41,793 bases of DNA from Saprospiraceae bacterium UBA7687 (GCA_002482845.1 DLGT01000002.1:11394-53186), one strand, 5' to 3'. Positions 1 to 8,555 are shown, numbered from the stretch's first letter. Made by a program: numbers and translations. The notes: generated by a model from the letters alone, not told the origin.

Positions 1-1
1 A

Positions 2-82
2 GGGTTAAAAAATATTTACGTTAAGCCTTATGGTGGTGCTTTAAATTCAGGGATTAATATTAGTGGTAGCTATTCCATTTAG
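2..82 (+). CDS. C-terminal fragment of a gene cut by the window edge
   Basis: A reading frame is open from base 2 to a TAG at 80-82 and gives 26 residues. They are rich in Gly, Asn, Ser and Tyr in an alternating pattern, ending SGSYSI, which resembles the last strands of an outer-membrane beta-barrel. No start is inside the window. It converges on the leftward cluster that ends at 107. The fragment is too short to name, and it could be a chance open frame. Confidence 0.35.
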   Translation, partial: GLKNIYVKPYGGALNSGINISGSYSI

Positions 83-106
83 ACAGATCGTTTAAAACTT
101 AATCCC

Positions 107-880
107 CTAAATCAAATCCCATTTTCTATCCATCATAAATGGTAGTTTTTCTCTATAAGCCATCATCTTTGGTTTGTCTAAATTATAGGTTATATAAGCA
201 GGATTATCTTCCATTTCTAAGGCAACGTCTCCATTGTAATCCACTATCATAGATGCGCCAGAATAATGATATCCATTATTGTCTTCGCCTGTACGATTGA
301 CACCAATGACGTAACACTGATTTTCTATGGCTCTAGCAACAAGCAATGATTTCCAGTGAGATACTCGCGCCTTAGGCCAATTGGCAGCATAAATAATGAG
401 ATCTACAGCTTGCTTATTAGTAGAAATATAGGGAAATCGAAGGTCATAACAAATGAGTGGTTGGATATTGAAATCGTTCATGTCAAACGTTGTACGATTG
501 ATTCCAGCTTCGTAATGTTTTGCTTCACCTGCTAACGAAAATGAGTGAATTTTATCATATTTTGCAACCACACCTAGTGCATTTACAGCAATAAAGGTAT
601 TGAAAAATTGTCCATCTCTATTCATTGGTATCGAACCTGCAATGATCATATCATATTCAGCGGACAAAGTGGATAATTTTTGTATCGTCTTATCTTGCCA
701 TTGTATATCTAGATGTTGTGGTACCATCTCGTACCCTGTATTGAACATTTCAGGCAGAACTAATAGATTTGTTTTCCCAGCAAGTGAAGCACAAACTTCT
801 TCTATTTTTGAAAGATTGGCAGCAGGATCATGCCATGCTACATCAAATTGAAAGATACTTACTAACATATTATTTATCAT
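107..880 (-). CDS. Nitrilase-superfamily amidohydrolase, omega-amidase-like (Nit2/YafV type)
   Basis: This 257-aa protein has the nitrilase triad: Glu44 in LPEMFNTGY, Lys110 in KYDKIHSF and Cys144 in LICYDLRFP. That context is typical of the Nit2/YafV branch, which hydrolyses alpha-ketoglutaramate or alpha-ketosuccinamate, products of glutamine or asparagine transamination. There is no signal peptide, so it should be cytoplasmic. The length is normal for a single-domain nitrilase. The start at 880 lies 14 bp after the stop of the upstream methyltransferase, so it is probably the last gene of the leftward operon. Met5 (codon at 866-868) is an alternative start. The exact substrate is inferred from family resemblance. 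Confidence 0.9.
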   Translation of the reverse strand: MINNMLVSIFQFDVAWHDPAANLSKIEEVCASLAGKTNLLVLPEMFNTGYEMVPQHLDIQWQDKTIQKLSTLSAEYDMIIAGSIPMNRDGQFFNTFIAVNALGVVAKYDKIHSFSLAGEAKHYEAGINRTTFDMNDFNIQPLICYDLRFPYISTNKQAVDLIIYAANWPKARVSHWKSLLVARAIENQCYVIGVNRTGEDNNGYHYSGASMIVDYNGDVALEMEDNPAYITYNLDKPKMMAYREKLPFMMDRKWDLI

Positions 881-894
881 TTAATATTAAACCA

Positions 895-2250
895 TCAATC
901 TATCTTCATCAAGATCCTATACTCCGCAGGAAGATAATTATTGATACGATTGCCAAGATTTTTTAACCAGCCAATGCCAAGTCCATGATAAGTCGCAAGG
1001 ACCCAAGATTTATGTGGAGAATCTACTTCGTTCAACTCTCTTTTGAGATATCTTAGTGCGTCCATTTTGTTTAGTTCCACTGCAGGAATGTCAATGGACC
1101 TGTCCAATGAAAGGGCCAGACTATGGTCAGGTATAAAAACTGTTTTATTTAATGTGCCAAGAGTCGTGCCGCAATAAATCAACCTTAGATAATGACTAAG
1201 GATACGAGCATCTTCTTTGTATTCAGATGGAAACAAATGGATGTTACCTACTTTATCTATGAGTAATTCATTTTGTTCTAGATTGACCCAAGGTGCTACA
1301 ATGGGTATTTGTTTTTTGTCAAGATCTACAATGTTTTTATCATCGATTCGCCACTTTGTTGTATTGTTTGGAGATGTTTTTTGCAGTACTGCGGCAAAAA
1401 ATCCTTCGCCATGAGTTTTGTGTGGATAGAACTGATAACCTATTGCAGCTTCCTTTTGAATTTCAGTGATTCCCCAAGTATTTTCTGTTTCAATCTGGAC
1501 AGAAGTCATACCAAACTCTTTTATGCTGTAGTTGACATTATTTATATTTTCATCATCATTATAAGTGCAAGTAGAATATACTAAATGTCCACCTTCCTTG
1601 AGCGTCGGCAAGATATCAGCCAATATCTTTTGTTGTCGGATAACGCAGCTTGTCACATTTTGAGGTGACCATTCTGTAATAGCGTTTGGATCTTTGCGAA
1701 ACATTCCTTCTCCGGAGCAAGGCGCATCTACAAGTATGATGTCAAAAAAATCTTCCAAAGCACTAAAGTCTTTTGGATCATTATTGGTGACGACGACATT
1801 AGAATATCCTTCTTTGCTAAGGTTATATTTTAGGGTGTACGCTCTGTTTTTGACGATTTCATTTGCGACAAGCAGACCTTCATGATTTAAAAATGCGGCA
1901 ATCAAGGTCGACTTTCCACCCGGAGCGGCAGATAAATCTAGGATTCGTATGTCTTTGTGTTGGCCAGCAATTTGTTGTAGTATGTGCCATATAAACATAG
2001 ATGATGCTTCTTGCACGTAATATGCGCCTGCATGAAAACTAGGATCTAACGTAAACACAGGACGTTCATGAAGATAAGTTCCTAATGGGCACCACAATAC
2101 TTTTTCACCTTCAAATGGTACCGATGTTTTATTTGGATTGACACGAATAGAAGTGGGTGCCTGCTGATCAAGAGCCGCTAATAAGGCAAGTAAATCTTCA
2201 TCTGAAAATTTTGGTTCAAGTGACTGAATAAATGAATCAGGAAGTAACAT
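895..2250 (-). CDS. RsmF/NOL1-NOP2-Sun family rRNA (cytosine-5) methyltransferase
   Basis: This 451-aa protein is an S-adenosylmethionine-dependent RNA m5C methyltransferase. The SAM-binding motif is ILDLSAAPGGKS (about residues 103-114). Motif IV is DAPCSGEGMF with Cys178, and motif VI is YSTCTY with Cys228; these are the two cysteines used for product release and catalysis in this family. The C-terminal third, with FPSEY and LRLIYCGTTLG, resembles the extra RNA-binding part of RsmF/YebU, so 16S rRNA is the likely target. Its ATG overlaps the stop of the symporter gene as TAATG, a classic translational-coupling arrangement. The pairing of a housekeeping rRNA enzyme with a transporter is probably operon convenience. 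Confidence 0.92.
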   Translation of the reverse strand: MLLPDSFIQSLEPKFSDEDLLALLAALDQQAPTSIRVNPNKTSVPFEGEKVLWCPLGTYLHERPVFTLDPSFHAGAYYVQEASSMFIWHILQQIAGQHKDIRILDLSAAPGGKSTLIAAFLNHEGLLVANEIVKNRAYTLKYNLSKEGYSNVVVTNNDPKDFSALEDFFDIILVDAPCSGEGMFRKDPNAITEWSPQNVTSCVIRQQKILADILPTLKEGGHLVYSTCTYNDDENINNVNYSIKEFGMTSVQIETENTWGITEIQKEAAIGYQFYPHKTHGEGFFAAVLQKTSPNNTTKWRIDDKNIVDLDKKQIPIVAPWVNLEQNELLIDKVGNIHLFPSEYKEDARILSHYLRLIYCGTTLGTLNKTVFIPDHSLALSLDRSIDIPAVELNKMDALRYLKRELNEVDSPHKSWVLATYHGLGIGWLKNLGNRINNYLPAEYRILMKID

Positions 2251-3947
2251 TAGTTTACCTTTAAATTTTCATTTCTAAATAAAGAAGCTTGTAATAAAGA
2301 GCTTAATAAAATGACACCAACACAACCGATCCCATTCAGCCATAAATATCCAACCAAGTCAAGTTTGAATATCACAATGATCATGATCTCGATTATAATG
2401 GCACTTATGAATATAGCATTTGCTTTGATGTTTTTGAAGTAAAATGCGACAAGGAAAATACCCAAAATCGTTCCATAAAACACAGAACCGATGATATTGA
2501 CAAACTGAATTAGGTTCTCAAATAAGGTGCCAAAACAAGCAAAACCTATGGCAATCGCTCCCCACAAAATGGTGAAAAGCTTGGAAGTCATAACGTAATG
2601 TTGATCCGATTGATCAGGTTTTATATTCCTTTTATAAATATCAATTGTGGTTGTGGTGGCCAAAGCATTGAGCTCTGATGCTGTAGAAGACATTGCTGCA
2701 CTGAAGATGACCGCAAGGAGCAATCCTATTAATCCTTGGGGCAAATATTTGAGAATGAAGCTGATAAAAACATAATCTTTATCATTGGTTTCTTCTTTGG
2801 GTAGGTGGGTTGAGATCAGCTCTTTTACATTTTCGCGGATGACTTTTTCATCATCTAAATATGGCGTTAATTCTGCTTTTAGCTGGATATTATTTTCGTT
2901 GATATTACCTTCTGACATGTACTTTTGTAAGAGTGTATTTTTTTCTTCATACACTACATCATAGGCTGTTTCATACTTTATGACATCAGCTTTCGCTTCT
3001 GTGGTCTTTAATTTTGTCAAGGTACTTTCGTTAAAAAACACAGGTGGCTTGTTGTATTGATAAAACACAAAAACCATGACACCTACTAGCAAGATAAAAA
3101 ACTGCATCGGTACTTTTAGCAAACCATTAAAAACCAAGCCCCATTGACTTTCTTTGATAGATCTTCCAGATAGATACCTTTGCACTTGAGACTGATCTGT
3201 ACCGAAATAAGATAAGGCTAAGAATAAACCACCTGTGATGCCTGACCAAAAAGTATATCTACTCTCTGGATCAAAAGAAAAGTCTAGTATATTTAACTTT
3301 TCTGACGCACCAGCAATCGTCAGCGCATTGCTAAAGTTGATATTTTCCGGAAGTGAAGCCATAATCACATAAAAAGCTACAAACATACCTGTCATGATGA
3401 TAAACATCTGCTGTTTTTGAGTGACATTCACTGCTTTGGTGCCACCACTAACCGTATATATGACTACAAAAGCTCCTAAAATGAAATTGAGTAAATTCAG
3501 ATTCCAACCTAAGATGGTAGATAAAATGATAGCTGGAGCGTAAATGGTAATTCCAGCAGCAAGTCCACGTTGTATCAAAAATAGTCCTGCCGTGAGAGAC
3601 CTAGTTTTTAAATCAAAACGTTGCTCTAGAAACTCGTAAGCGGTATAAACTTTTAATTTATGGTAGATCGGTACGAAGGTCACACAAATGATAATCATGG
3701 CCAATGGAAGTCCAAAATAAAACTGGACAAAGCCCATTCCATCGTGAAAAGCCTGTCCTGGTGTAGACATAAAAGTGATTGCACTTGCCTGAGTCGCCAT
3801 TACAGATAGACCTACCGTCCACCATTTTGCTTCATTGTCTCCTCTTAAATAAGAATCCATATTGTGCGTGCCACGAGTTTTCCATGTACCATAGATGACA
3901 ATAAATGCCAAGGTACCTATCAATATTATCCAGTCTATATGGCTCAT
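2250..3947 (-). CDS. Sodium:solute symporter (SSS/SLC5 family)
   Basis: This 565-aa polytopic inner-membrane protein has about 13 hydrophobic segments. Residues around 45-75 (SVMATQASAITFMSTPGQAF) and the SGGTKAV and YFGTDQSQVQRYLSGRS motifs are characteristic of the SSS family, which couples Na+ influx to uptake of sugars, sialic acid or similar solutes. A hydrophilic insertion of about 85 residues (roughly 300-385, charged and coiled-coil-like) lies between membrane segments, as is usual in Bacteroidota members. It sits directly downstream of a secreted PIG-L deacetylase. The substrate is therefore plausibly a deacetylated (amino)sugar or glycoside released in the periplasm, but that is inference. 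Confidence 0.92.
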   Translation of the reverse strand: MSHIDWIILIGTLAFIVIYGTWKTRGTHNMDSYLRGDNEAKWWTVGLSVMATQASAITFMSTPGQAFHDGMGFVQFYFGLPLAMIIICVTFVPIYHKLKVYTAYEFLEQRFDLKTRSLTAGLFLIQRGLAAGITIYAPAIILSTILGWNLNLLNFILGAFVVIYTVSGGTKAVNVTQKQQMFIIMTGMFVAFYVIMASLPENINFSNALTIAGASEKLNILDFSFDPESRYTFWSGITGGLFLALSYFGTDQSQVQRYLSGRSIKESQWGLVFNGLLKVPMQFFILLVGVMVFVFYQYNKPPVFFNESTLTKLKTTEAKADVIKYETAYDVVYEEKNTLLQKYMSEGNINENNIQLKAELTPYLDDEKVIRENVKELISTHLPKEETNDKDYVFISFILKYLPQGLIGLLLAVIFSAAMSSTASELNALATTTTIDIYKRNIKPDQSDQHYVMTSKLFTILWGAIAIGFACFGTLFENLIQFVNIIGSVFYGTILGIFLVAFYFKNIKANAIFISAIIIEIMIIVIFKLDLVGYLWLNGIGCVGVILLSSLLQASLFRNENLKVN

Positions 3948-3969
3948 AAAGGTCTGTTTTTGAGTGGCT

Positions 3970-4083
3970 TTAATTCCAGATTTGCATGATGAGATAGAAG
4001 CCTAGAATATACAGTACATTCAAGACTATAATCAACGTGTAGGCATGATTCCACCTACCAGATTTACTGTTATGGTTTAACAT
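3970..4083 (-). CDS. Unannotated 37-aa single-span membrane protein between deacetylase and symporter
   Basis: An ATG at 4083-4081 opens a 37-codon frame ending in TAA at 3972-3970. The polar basic N-terminus (MLNHNSKSGRWNHAY) is followed by a hydrophobic span of about 18 residues (TLIIVLNVLYILGFYLI) and a short tail. The start overlaps the last 14 bp of the PIG-L gene, and its stop lies 22 bp before the symporter start, so the operon spacing is what one expects of a real gene. A purine-rich GGAAAAG precedes the ATG. It may be an accessory subunit of the symporter or simply an uncharacterised microprotein. No family is recognised. Confidence 0.6.
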   Translation of the reverse strand: MLNHNSKSGRWNHAYTLIIVLNVLYILGFYLIMQIWN

Positions 4084-6613
4084 CTTTTCCGATTGAGATC
4101 ATGTTTGCAAATAGTCTGAATGCTCCTGATACACCTGCAGGCAACTCTCTGAAAAAAGACAATCCAGAGTAAATATAATGTCCCTCTCCGTGCTTAGCGA
4201 CTAGTAGGACACCATCATTCGCTTTTTCTCCTGGGTCATTAGACGATAGGATAGGGGTATAATTAGCATCCCATTCTTCTGGGAAATATAGCCCTCGTTC
4301 TTGCACCCATCCTTCAAAATCTTTTGTTGTAATTTTATTGGGTGAGTTTAGTATTTCATGTTGTGGGCTGAGAAAACGAACTTCTGCTTCTTCTACAGAT
4401 ACTCTATTTCTAGATAATGTCATCGGATATGGTCCTAGATCTTTTGTCACAAGGCCATTGGCAGTGTTGTATTGCACGATGACTGTGCCGCCCTCTTCTA
4501 CATATTTTATAATCTCAGATTGTTTGAATTTTAATGCATCTAAGGTGTTGTAAGCTCTCACCCCTAATATCAATGCATCATACGTTTTGAGCGTGTTTGA
4601 TGATACTCCATTAGCATCTATCATATCTACTTGATAGCCTATTTGTCTTAGACTTGCGGGTATTTCATCTCCTGCACCCATGACATAGGCAATTCTTTTT
4701 CCACGTGTCTCTATGTCAATTCTAGACAGTTTTGACTCCGCTTGTTGTACCACTGTCTGGAAAGGAATGTGGTCGTAATCTATATCAATAATCTGATTGG
4801 TAAACACCACATTATTTGACTTTATTTCTGGATGAATATAAATTTCTTGTCCTTTTGAAGGTGGTGTAATAGAGAAGGTAAAGTCTTTGCTCTCTCCTTT
4901 TTGGCCTATTGTAAATGTTATCTTTTCTGGGTTAGATTTCCATCCTTTTGGTAGTGGAATAGATAACTCACCATTTTGATCTTTTGACCATGCATTTACG
5001 GTAAGCACAATATCTCTTGGTTCCTTACTATTGAAAATATAGACAGGTTCTTTTACCTTTACAGTAAGTCTTGGCACGATCTCAAGGGGACGGAATGTCT
5101 CTCCATTTTCAGGACTGTTAAATTTGTTGACTATTTCTTTCTCGTAGTCTATATTTACGCCATTGATATTAAGTTTAAAAACTACTTTGAGTGTACGTTG
5201 TGTCTCAGGATTTCCTATAATTGCTTGATCTTCTACATTATAAAGACCAAGACTACCTTTTTTGGTCAACCAATAAGGTGCTGTCAAAGCTGTGTTTTCA
5301 GGGATAACAGAAGCTTTAGTCCACTTAAATATTTCGTTGTTTATCAATGCTAGTTCTGTTGTCGTATCAATCGAAATTCCTTTACCTTGTATTGCAACCA
5401 ATTTGATATCAGCATTCAATCTATTGATGGCTTCTATATCAATATTTAATACTTCTCCACTAGTGGCTTTGTGGGCATTTGTTTTTGCTTCTAGATATAA
5501 TCCACTACAGGCAGCGATTAGGTTTTTGACTTCTTTGGTTTTGATTTCTTTCCAGAAAGGATCTTGGGTATTTTGGATGGCAGTGTATATTTTAACTAAA
5601 TATGGTACTGATTTAGATGGATCTTTGAAGTCGAAGTTTTTGACTACATCTTCTACCATTACCTGAATACCTTCACCACCGGCAACTCTAGACCAAGTCG
5701 TATTGATACCTTCAAAAATGTCTGATTTATTAGGTGGCAAATCTCCTTTTAATAGTTCCAAATATTCTAATTGCATGCCTCGAGTACCTGTAGATCCGAA
5801 TCCTTGACATTTGTGTTTACTCCTTGATTCTGCTGCTATTTCAGTATTTGACTTACCAAGTAATGGGAAATATACGCCTACATCCATACTCATCAAGGTA
5901 GATTTGTCTGCTTTTTTAAATTTATCTTCACTTCCATAAAACCACCATGATGTATTAAAAAACAGTCTTTTAGGTTGCCAAACATCTACATATTTTAGTT
6001 GGTTCGGGTAGGCTGTCTTATCTATTCCTTTTTCAAATAATTCGAATGCCAATTGTGCCGAAGCAGTATGATGTCCATGTGTAGAACCAGATGTACGATG
6101 GTCAAATCGATTGATGATGACATCGGGTCTCATTTTACGAATCGCCCATACAACATCTGCTTTTACTTGCTCAGTGTCCCATATTTTTATGGTTTCTTCT
6201 GCATTCTTTGAATATCCGAAATCATTTGCCCTACTAAACATTTGGTTTCCATTATCAACCGACCTTGCCATGAGAAGTTCTTGGGTTCTGATGACGCCTA
6301 GTAATTCACTTATTTCGGTTCCTATTAGATTTTGACCGCCATCACCACGAGTTAAAGAAAGGTAGGTAGTCAAAGCTTTTTTTTCATTGGCAAGATATGA
6401 TATCAATCTTGTGTTTTCGTCATCAGGGTGCGCTGCTACATATAAAACTGAACCCAGAAACCCAAGTTTTTCAAGATCTTGATAGATTTCTCCAGAAGTC
6501 ATCTTTTTGGGAGCTTGTGCAGAAATGTTTTGATTGAAAAAAGTAATGAACTGTCCTGTAATTAGTAATATATATAATGAATGTCTAATGTTTTGATTGT
6601 AAATAGAAAGCAT
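4070..6613 (-). CDS. Secreted PIG-L (LmbE-type) family deacetylase, large multidomain form
   Basis: This 847-aa protein has an N-terminal hydrophobic segment (residues 12-30, ending before SAQAPKK) that looks like a signal peptide. The LmbE/PIG-L zinc deacetylase domain carries AHPDDE at 61-66 and HGHH at 179-182, the metal ligands and catalytic Asp of the fold. Residues around 470-600 look like beta-sandwich domains (NEW3-like). The C-terminal 180 residues have an alpha/beta GATase/DJ-1-like look (YDALILGVRAYNT, EEGGTVIVQYNT). Family members deacetylate N-acetylglucosamine conjugates. It is the first gene of the leftward cluster with the symporter, so it probably works in the periplasm on a substrate the symporter then imports. 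Confidence 0.9.
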   Translation of the reverse strand: MLSIYNQNIRHSLYILLITGQFITFFNQNISAQAPKKMTSGEIYQDLEKLGFLGSVLYVAAHPDDENTRLISYLANEKKALTTYLSLTRGDGGQNLIGTEISELLGVIRTQELLMARSVDNGNQMFSRANDFGYSKNAEETIKIWDTEQVKADVVWAIRKMRPDVIINRFDHRTSGSTHGHHTASAQLAFELFEKGIDKTAYPNQLKYVDVWQPKRLFFNTSWWFYGSEDKFKKADKSTLMSMDVGVYFPLLGKSNTEIAAESRSKHKCQGFGSTGTRGMQLEYLELLKGDLPPNKSDIFEGINTTWSRVAGGEGIQVMVEDVVKNFDFKDPSKSVPYLVKIYTAIQNTQDPFWKEIKTKEVKNLIAACSGLYLEAKTNAHKATSGEVLNIDIEAINRLNADIKLVAIQGKGISIDTTTELALINNEIFKWTKASVIPENTALTAPYWLTKKGSLGLYNVEDQAIIGNPETQRTLKVVFKLNINGVNIDYEKEIVNKFNSPENGETFRPLEIVPRLTVKVKEPVYIFNSKEPRDIVLTVNAWSKDQNGELSIPLPKGWKSNPEKITFTIGQKGESKDFTFSITPPSKGQEIYIHPEIKSNNVVFTNQIIDIDYDHIPFQTVVQQAESKLSRIDIETRGKRIAYVMGAGDEIPASLRQIGYQVDMIDANGVSSNTLKTYDALILGVRAYNTLDALKFKQSEIIKYVEEGGTVIVQYNTANGLVTKDLGPYPMTLSRNRVSVEEAEVRFLSPQHEILNSPNKITTKDFEGWVQERGLYFPEEWDANYTPILSSNDPGEKANDGVLLVAKHGEGHYIYSGLSFFRELPAGVSGAFRLFANMISIGKDVKP

Positions 6614-6656
6614 AAATTGGAATTGTTGAGATAATATATTTTAAGTATAAAATTGT

Positions 6657-6687
6657 TTGAAAATAAATAGATAAAATCAGACCTTTG
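6657..6687 (+). promoter_or_regulatory. Promoter for the 27-aa membrane protein
   Basis: TTG at 6657-6659, preceded by T, is followed after 20 bp by GACCTTTG at 6680-6687. This is one base from the Bacteroidota primary sigma consensus TAnnTTTG, and the spacing fits. Transcription would start about 15 bp before the ATG at 6710. Confidence 0.55.
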
Positions 6688-6709
6688 CCTTGCATCAAAT
6701 TAAATTTGA

Positions 6710-6793
6710 ATGCTTATTTTGTTATTGACGGTGGTAATTTTTGTTGTATCTGCATTCTATGTTTTTTACCAAACAAAAATAGCAAAAAGATAA
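6710..6793 (+). CDS. Putative 27-aa single-span membrane microprotein
   Basis: The frame runs from ATG at 6710 to TAA at 6791-6793. About 20 consecutive hydrophobic or aromatic residues (MLILLLTVVIFVVSAFYVFY) are followed by a basic tail QTKIAKR, which by the positive-inside rule would place the C-terminus in the cytoplasm. A good promoter match ends about 22 bp upstream. The gene is divergent from the PIG-L gene and convergent with the Cys-rich protein at 6807-7016. No family is recognised. It could still be a chance frame, but the promoter fit and clean hydrophobic pattern argue for expression. Confidence 0.5.
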   Translation: MLILLLTVVIFVVSAFYVFYQTKIAKR

Positions 6794-6806
6794 TTACCCA
6801 CCACAA

Positions 6807-7016
6807 TTAGGCGTGTGCTTCTGGCAATTTGCAATCTTCTTCTGGCTTCTTACCACACACCGAACATTCGCCCAACTGATTTTTCAACATTGGATTGTTG
6901 CTAGCACATGAACCTCTGAATTCTTGCCCTGTGAACATGTGCCTCAAATTCATTAGCATAAACGACACACCAAAGATTCCGAATATTATTAAAAGTATAT
7001 AAATAAATTCTTGCAT
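6807..7016 (-). CDS. Small single-span membrane protein with conserved-looking cysteines
   Basis: This 69-aa protein has an N-terminal membrane span (residues 4-23, FIYILLIIFGIFGVSFMLMN), then a short loop, GSCAS at about 35-39, and a C-terminal cluster CSVCGKKPEEDC at about 51-62. It matches a small protein widespread in Bacteroidota and usually annotated only as a membrane or secreted protein. The TM-GSC-CxxC layout loosely recalls NqrM (DUF539), which helps install iron in the Na+-NQR complex, so a metal-cofactor or redox role is possible. That is an inference from layout, not an established function. An exact TACCTTTG element lies upstream on the same strand. Confidence 0.75.
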   Translation of the reverse strand: MQEFIYILLIIFGIFGVSFMLMNLRHMFTGQEFRGSCASNNPMLKNQLGECSVCGKKPEEDCKLPEAHA

Positions 7017-7041
7017 TTGTATTGGATTATATATATCGTAA

Positions 7042-7049
7042 CAAAGGTA
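7042..7049 (-). promoter_or_regulatory. -7 element (TACCTTTG) for the Cys-rich membrane protein
   Basis: On the minus strand the bases read TACCTTTG, an exact match to TAnnTTTG, 26 bp upstream of the start codon of the gene ending at 7016. I do not see a TTG at the expected -33 position. Confidence 0.5.
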
Positions 7050-7105
7050 ATTTTATTATTGTTTTAAATACTAATGGCTTAAAGAAATTTATTCCCCAGT
7101 CTAAG

Positions 7106-7137
7106 TTGATTTTTCTTCACGCAATGAATTACCTTTG
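7106..7137 (+). promoter_or_regulatory. Promoter of mazG
   Basis: TTG at 7106-7108, a 21-bp spacer and TACCTTTG at 7130-7137 match the Bacteroidota primary sigma consensus exactly. The implied 5' leader to the mazG ATG is about 80 nt. Confidence 0.65.
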
Positions 7138-7224
7138 CCCAATAAAGTAGTTATCAATTTTTATCATATAGACACAAATTAAAATTACTTTTTTCAAATA
7201 AAATCATTTTAATATCAAGTAAAT

Positions 7225-7995
7225 ATGACCGAAATTAAACAAGCCAAGCTCGATGCTTTTTCTAGATTGCTAGATATTATGGATGATTTGCGCGCCAAAT
7301 GTCCGTGGGATATGAAGCAAACAATGGATACATTACGTATTCTGACCATAGAAGAGACTTATGAACTATCTGATGCCATCATACAAAACAACATGTCTGA
7401 TGTCAAAGAAGAACTGGGTGATTTGATGTTGCACCTAGTCTTTTACGCCAAGATCGCAGAAGAAAAACAAGACTTCACCATGGCGGACTCACTTCATGCG
7501 GTTTGTGATAAACTCATCAAAAGACATCCCCATATCTACGGCGATGTGAAGGTAGATAATGAAGAAGATGTCAAACGAAATTGGGAACAAATAAAACTAA
7601 GCGAAGGCAAAAAGTCTGTGCTTTCTGGTGTGCCATCTGGACTTCCCGCCATGGTCAAAGCCTACCGTATGCAAGAAAAAACAGCACAAGTAGGATTCGA
7701 ATGGTCACATATCGATGATGTATGGTCAAAAGTGGAAGAGGAAATCAACGAATTTAAAGAAGTAGCCAAAACAGATGATTTGACCAAAAAGGAAGATGAA
7801 TTTGGAGATATCCTCTTTTCACTGATCAATTATGCAAGGTTTGCAGGGATAAATCCAGAAACAGCCTTAGAAAAAGTAAATCTAAAGTTTAAATCTAGAT
7901 TTGAATACATCGAAAAAAATGCACCAAAGTCTATGGAAGAGATGACATTGGATGAAATGGATGCCTTGTGGAATGAAGCGAAAGTTCTACTTTAG
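7225..7995 (+). CDS. mazG: MazG nucleoside triphosphate pyrophosphohydrolase
   Basis: This 256-aa cytoplasmic protein has two MazG all-alpha domains. The N-terminal domain shows CPWD (26-29), EETYEL (43-48) and EELGDLMLH (62-70), the EExxE/ExxD metal-binding signature. The C-terminal domain repeats it (EEEINEF, then EDEFGDILFSLINYAR). The length is right for full-length MazG. It hydrolyses NTPs and dNTPs to the monophosphate and PPi, cleaning nucleotide pools and, in E. coli, modulating ppGpp. It is monocistronic: its own promoter lies upstream and a convergent gene follows after a structured spacer. Confidence 0.95.
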   Translation: MTEIKQAKLDAFSRLLDIMDDLRAKCPWDMKQTMDTLRILTIEETYELSDAIIQNNMSDVKEELGDLMLHLVFYAKIAEEKQDFTMADSLHAVCDKLIKRHPHIYGDVKVDNEEDVKRNWEQIKLSEGKKSVLSGVPSGLPAMVKAYRMQEKTAQVGFEWSHIDDVWSKVEEEINEFKEVAKTDDLTKKEDEFGDILFSLINYARFAGINPETALEKVNLKFKSRFEYIEKNAPKSMEEMTLDEMDALWNEAKVLL

Positions 7996-8018
7996 TAGGA
8001 ATCGGCAGGATGTCTGTG

Positions 8019-8089
8019 GATACTGCATCGTAACAATGATGCAACGACAAGCGGATAATACTTGCAAACAAGTTTGCAAGTCCAGTATC
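8019..8089. terminator. Nested inverted repeats between convergent mazG and the NlpC/P60 gene
   Basis: Three inverted repeats sit in 71 bp. GATACTG (8019-8025) pairs with CAGTATC (8083-8089). TGCATC (8024-8029) pairs with GATGCA (8038-8043). ACTTGCAAAC (8060-8069) pairs perfectly with GTTTGCAAGT (8072-8081) across two bases. The position between convergent stops suggests a bidirectional terminator, but there is no T tract. Confidence 0.4.
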
Positions 8090-8555
8090 AGTCACCAATG
8101 ACATTTCTAACTTGTAGAAATCTTTTGCTGTAGTATGGGTCGTACATGTGGTCGATGCAGACACCTTTGGTTACGGAAGAGTGGATAAAATACAAGGTAT
8201 CATTGCCCCAATGATGTACCAAACCTACGTGTCCTGGTCTATTGTTCCTTGGGTTTCTGCCTTTAAATACTAGGATGTCTCCTGGACGAGCGTGTCTGAT
8301 ATCTTTTACCCTTTTGCCATCATGAATCTGGGAGACAGAACTACGGGTTACATTTTTATCGATGCCAGCCATCAGGTATTTCACATATCCTGAGCAATCA
8401 AAAACGTGTTTGTCTACTTTTGATCTATATCTTCTTCCTAGGTGTTTCTCCGCATTAATTAATATTTTCTGACGCATTTGTTCCCCAGGACTGACGACCT
8501 GTTGATTGTATGCATTGGTTGAAAATAATAAAATAAGTAAAAAGATAAACCTCAT
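8088..8555 (-). CDS. NlpC/P60 family cysteine peptidase, secreted
   Basis: This 155-aa protein starts with a signal peptide (residues 1-16, RFIFLLILLFSTNA). The NlpC/P60 catalytic residues are Cys54 in FDCSGYVKY, His109 in PGHVGLV and the third polar residue His125 in YFIHSS. The DILVF segment before the His is also typical. These enzymes cleave D-Glu-meso-DAP or related bonds in peptidoglycan stems. A single-domain secreted form like this usually acts in wall turnover or as an endopeptidase outside the inner membrane. It appears monocistronic. Confidence 0.9.
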   Translation of the reverse strand: MRFIFLLILLFSTNAYNQQVVSPGEQMRQKILINAEKHLGRRYRSKVDKHVFDCSGYVKYLMAGIDKNVTRSSVSQIHDGKRVKDIRHARPGDILVFKGRNPRNNRPGHVGLVHHWGNDTLYFIHSSVTKGVCIDHMYDPYYSKRFLQVRNVIGD

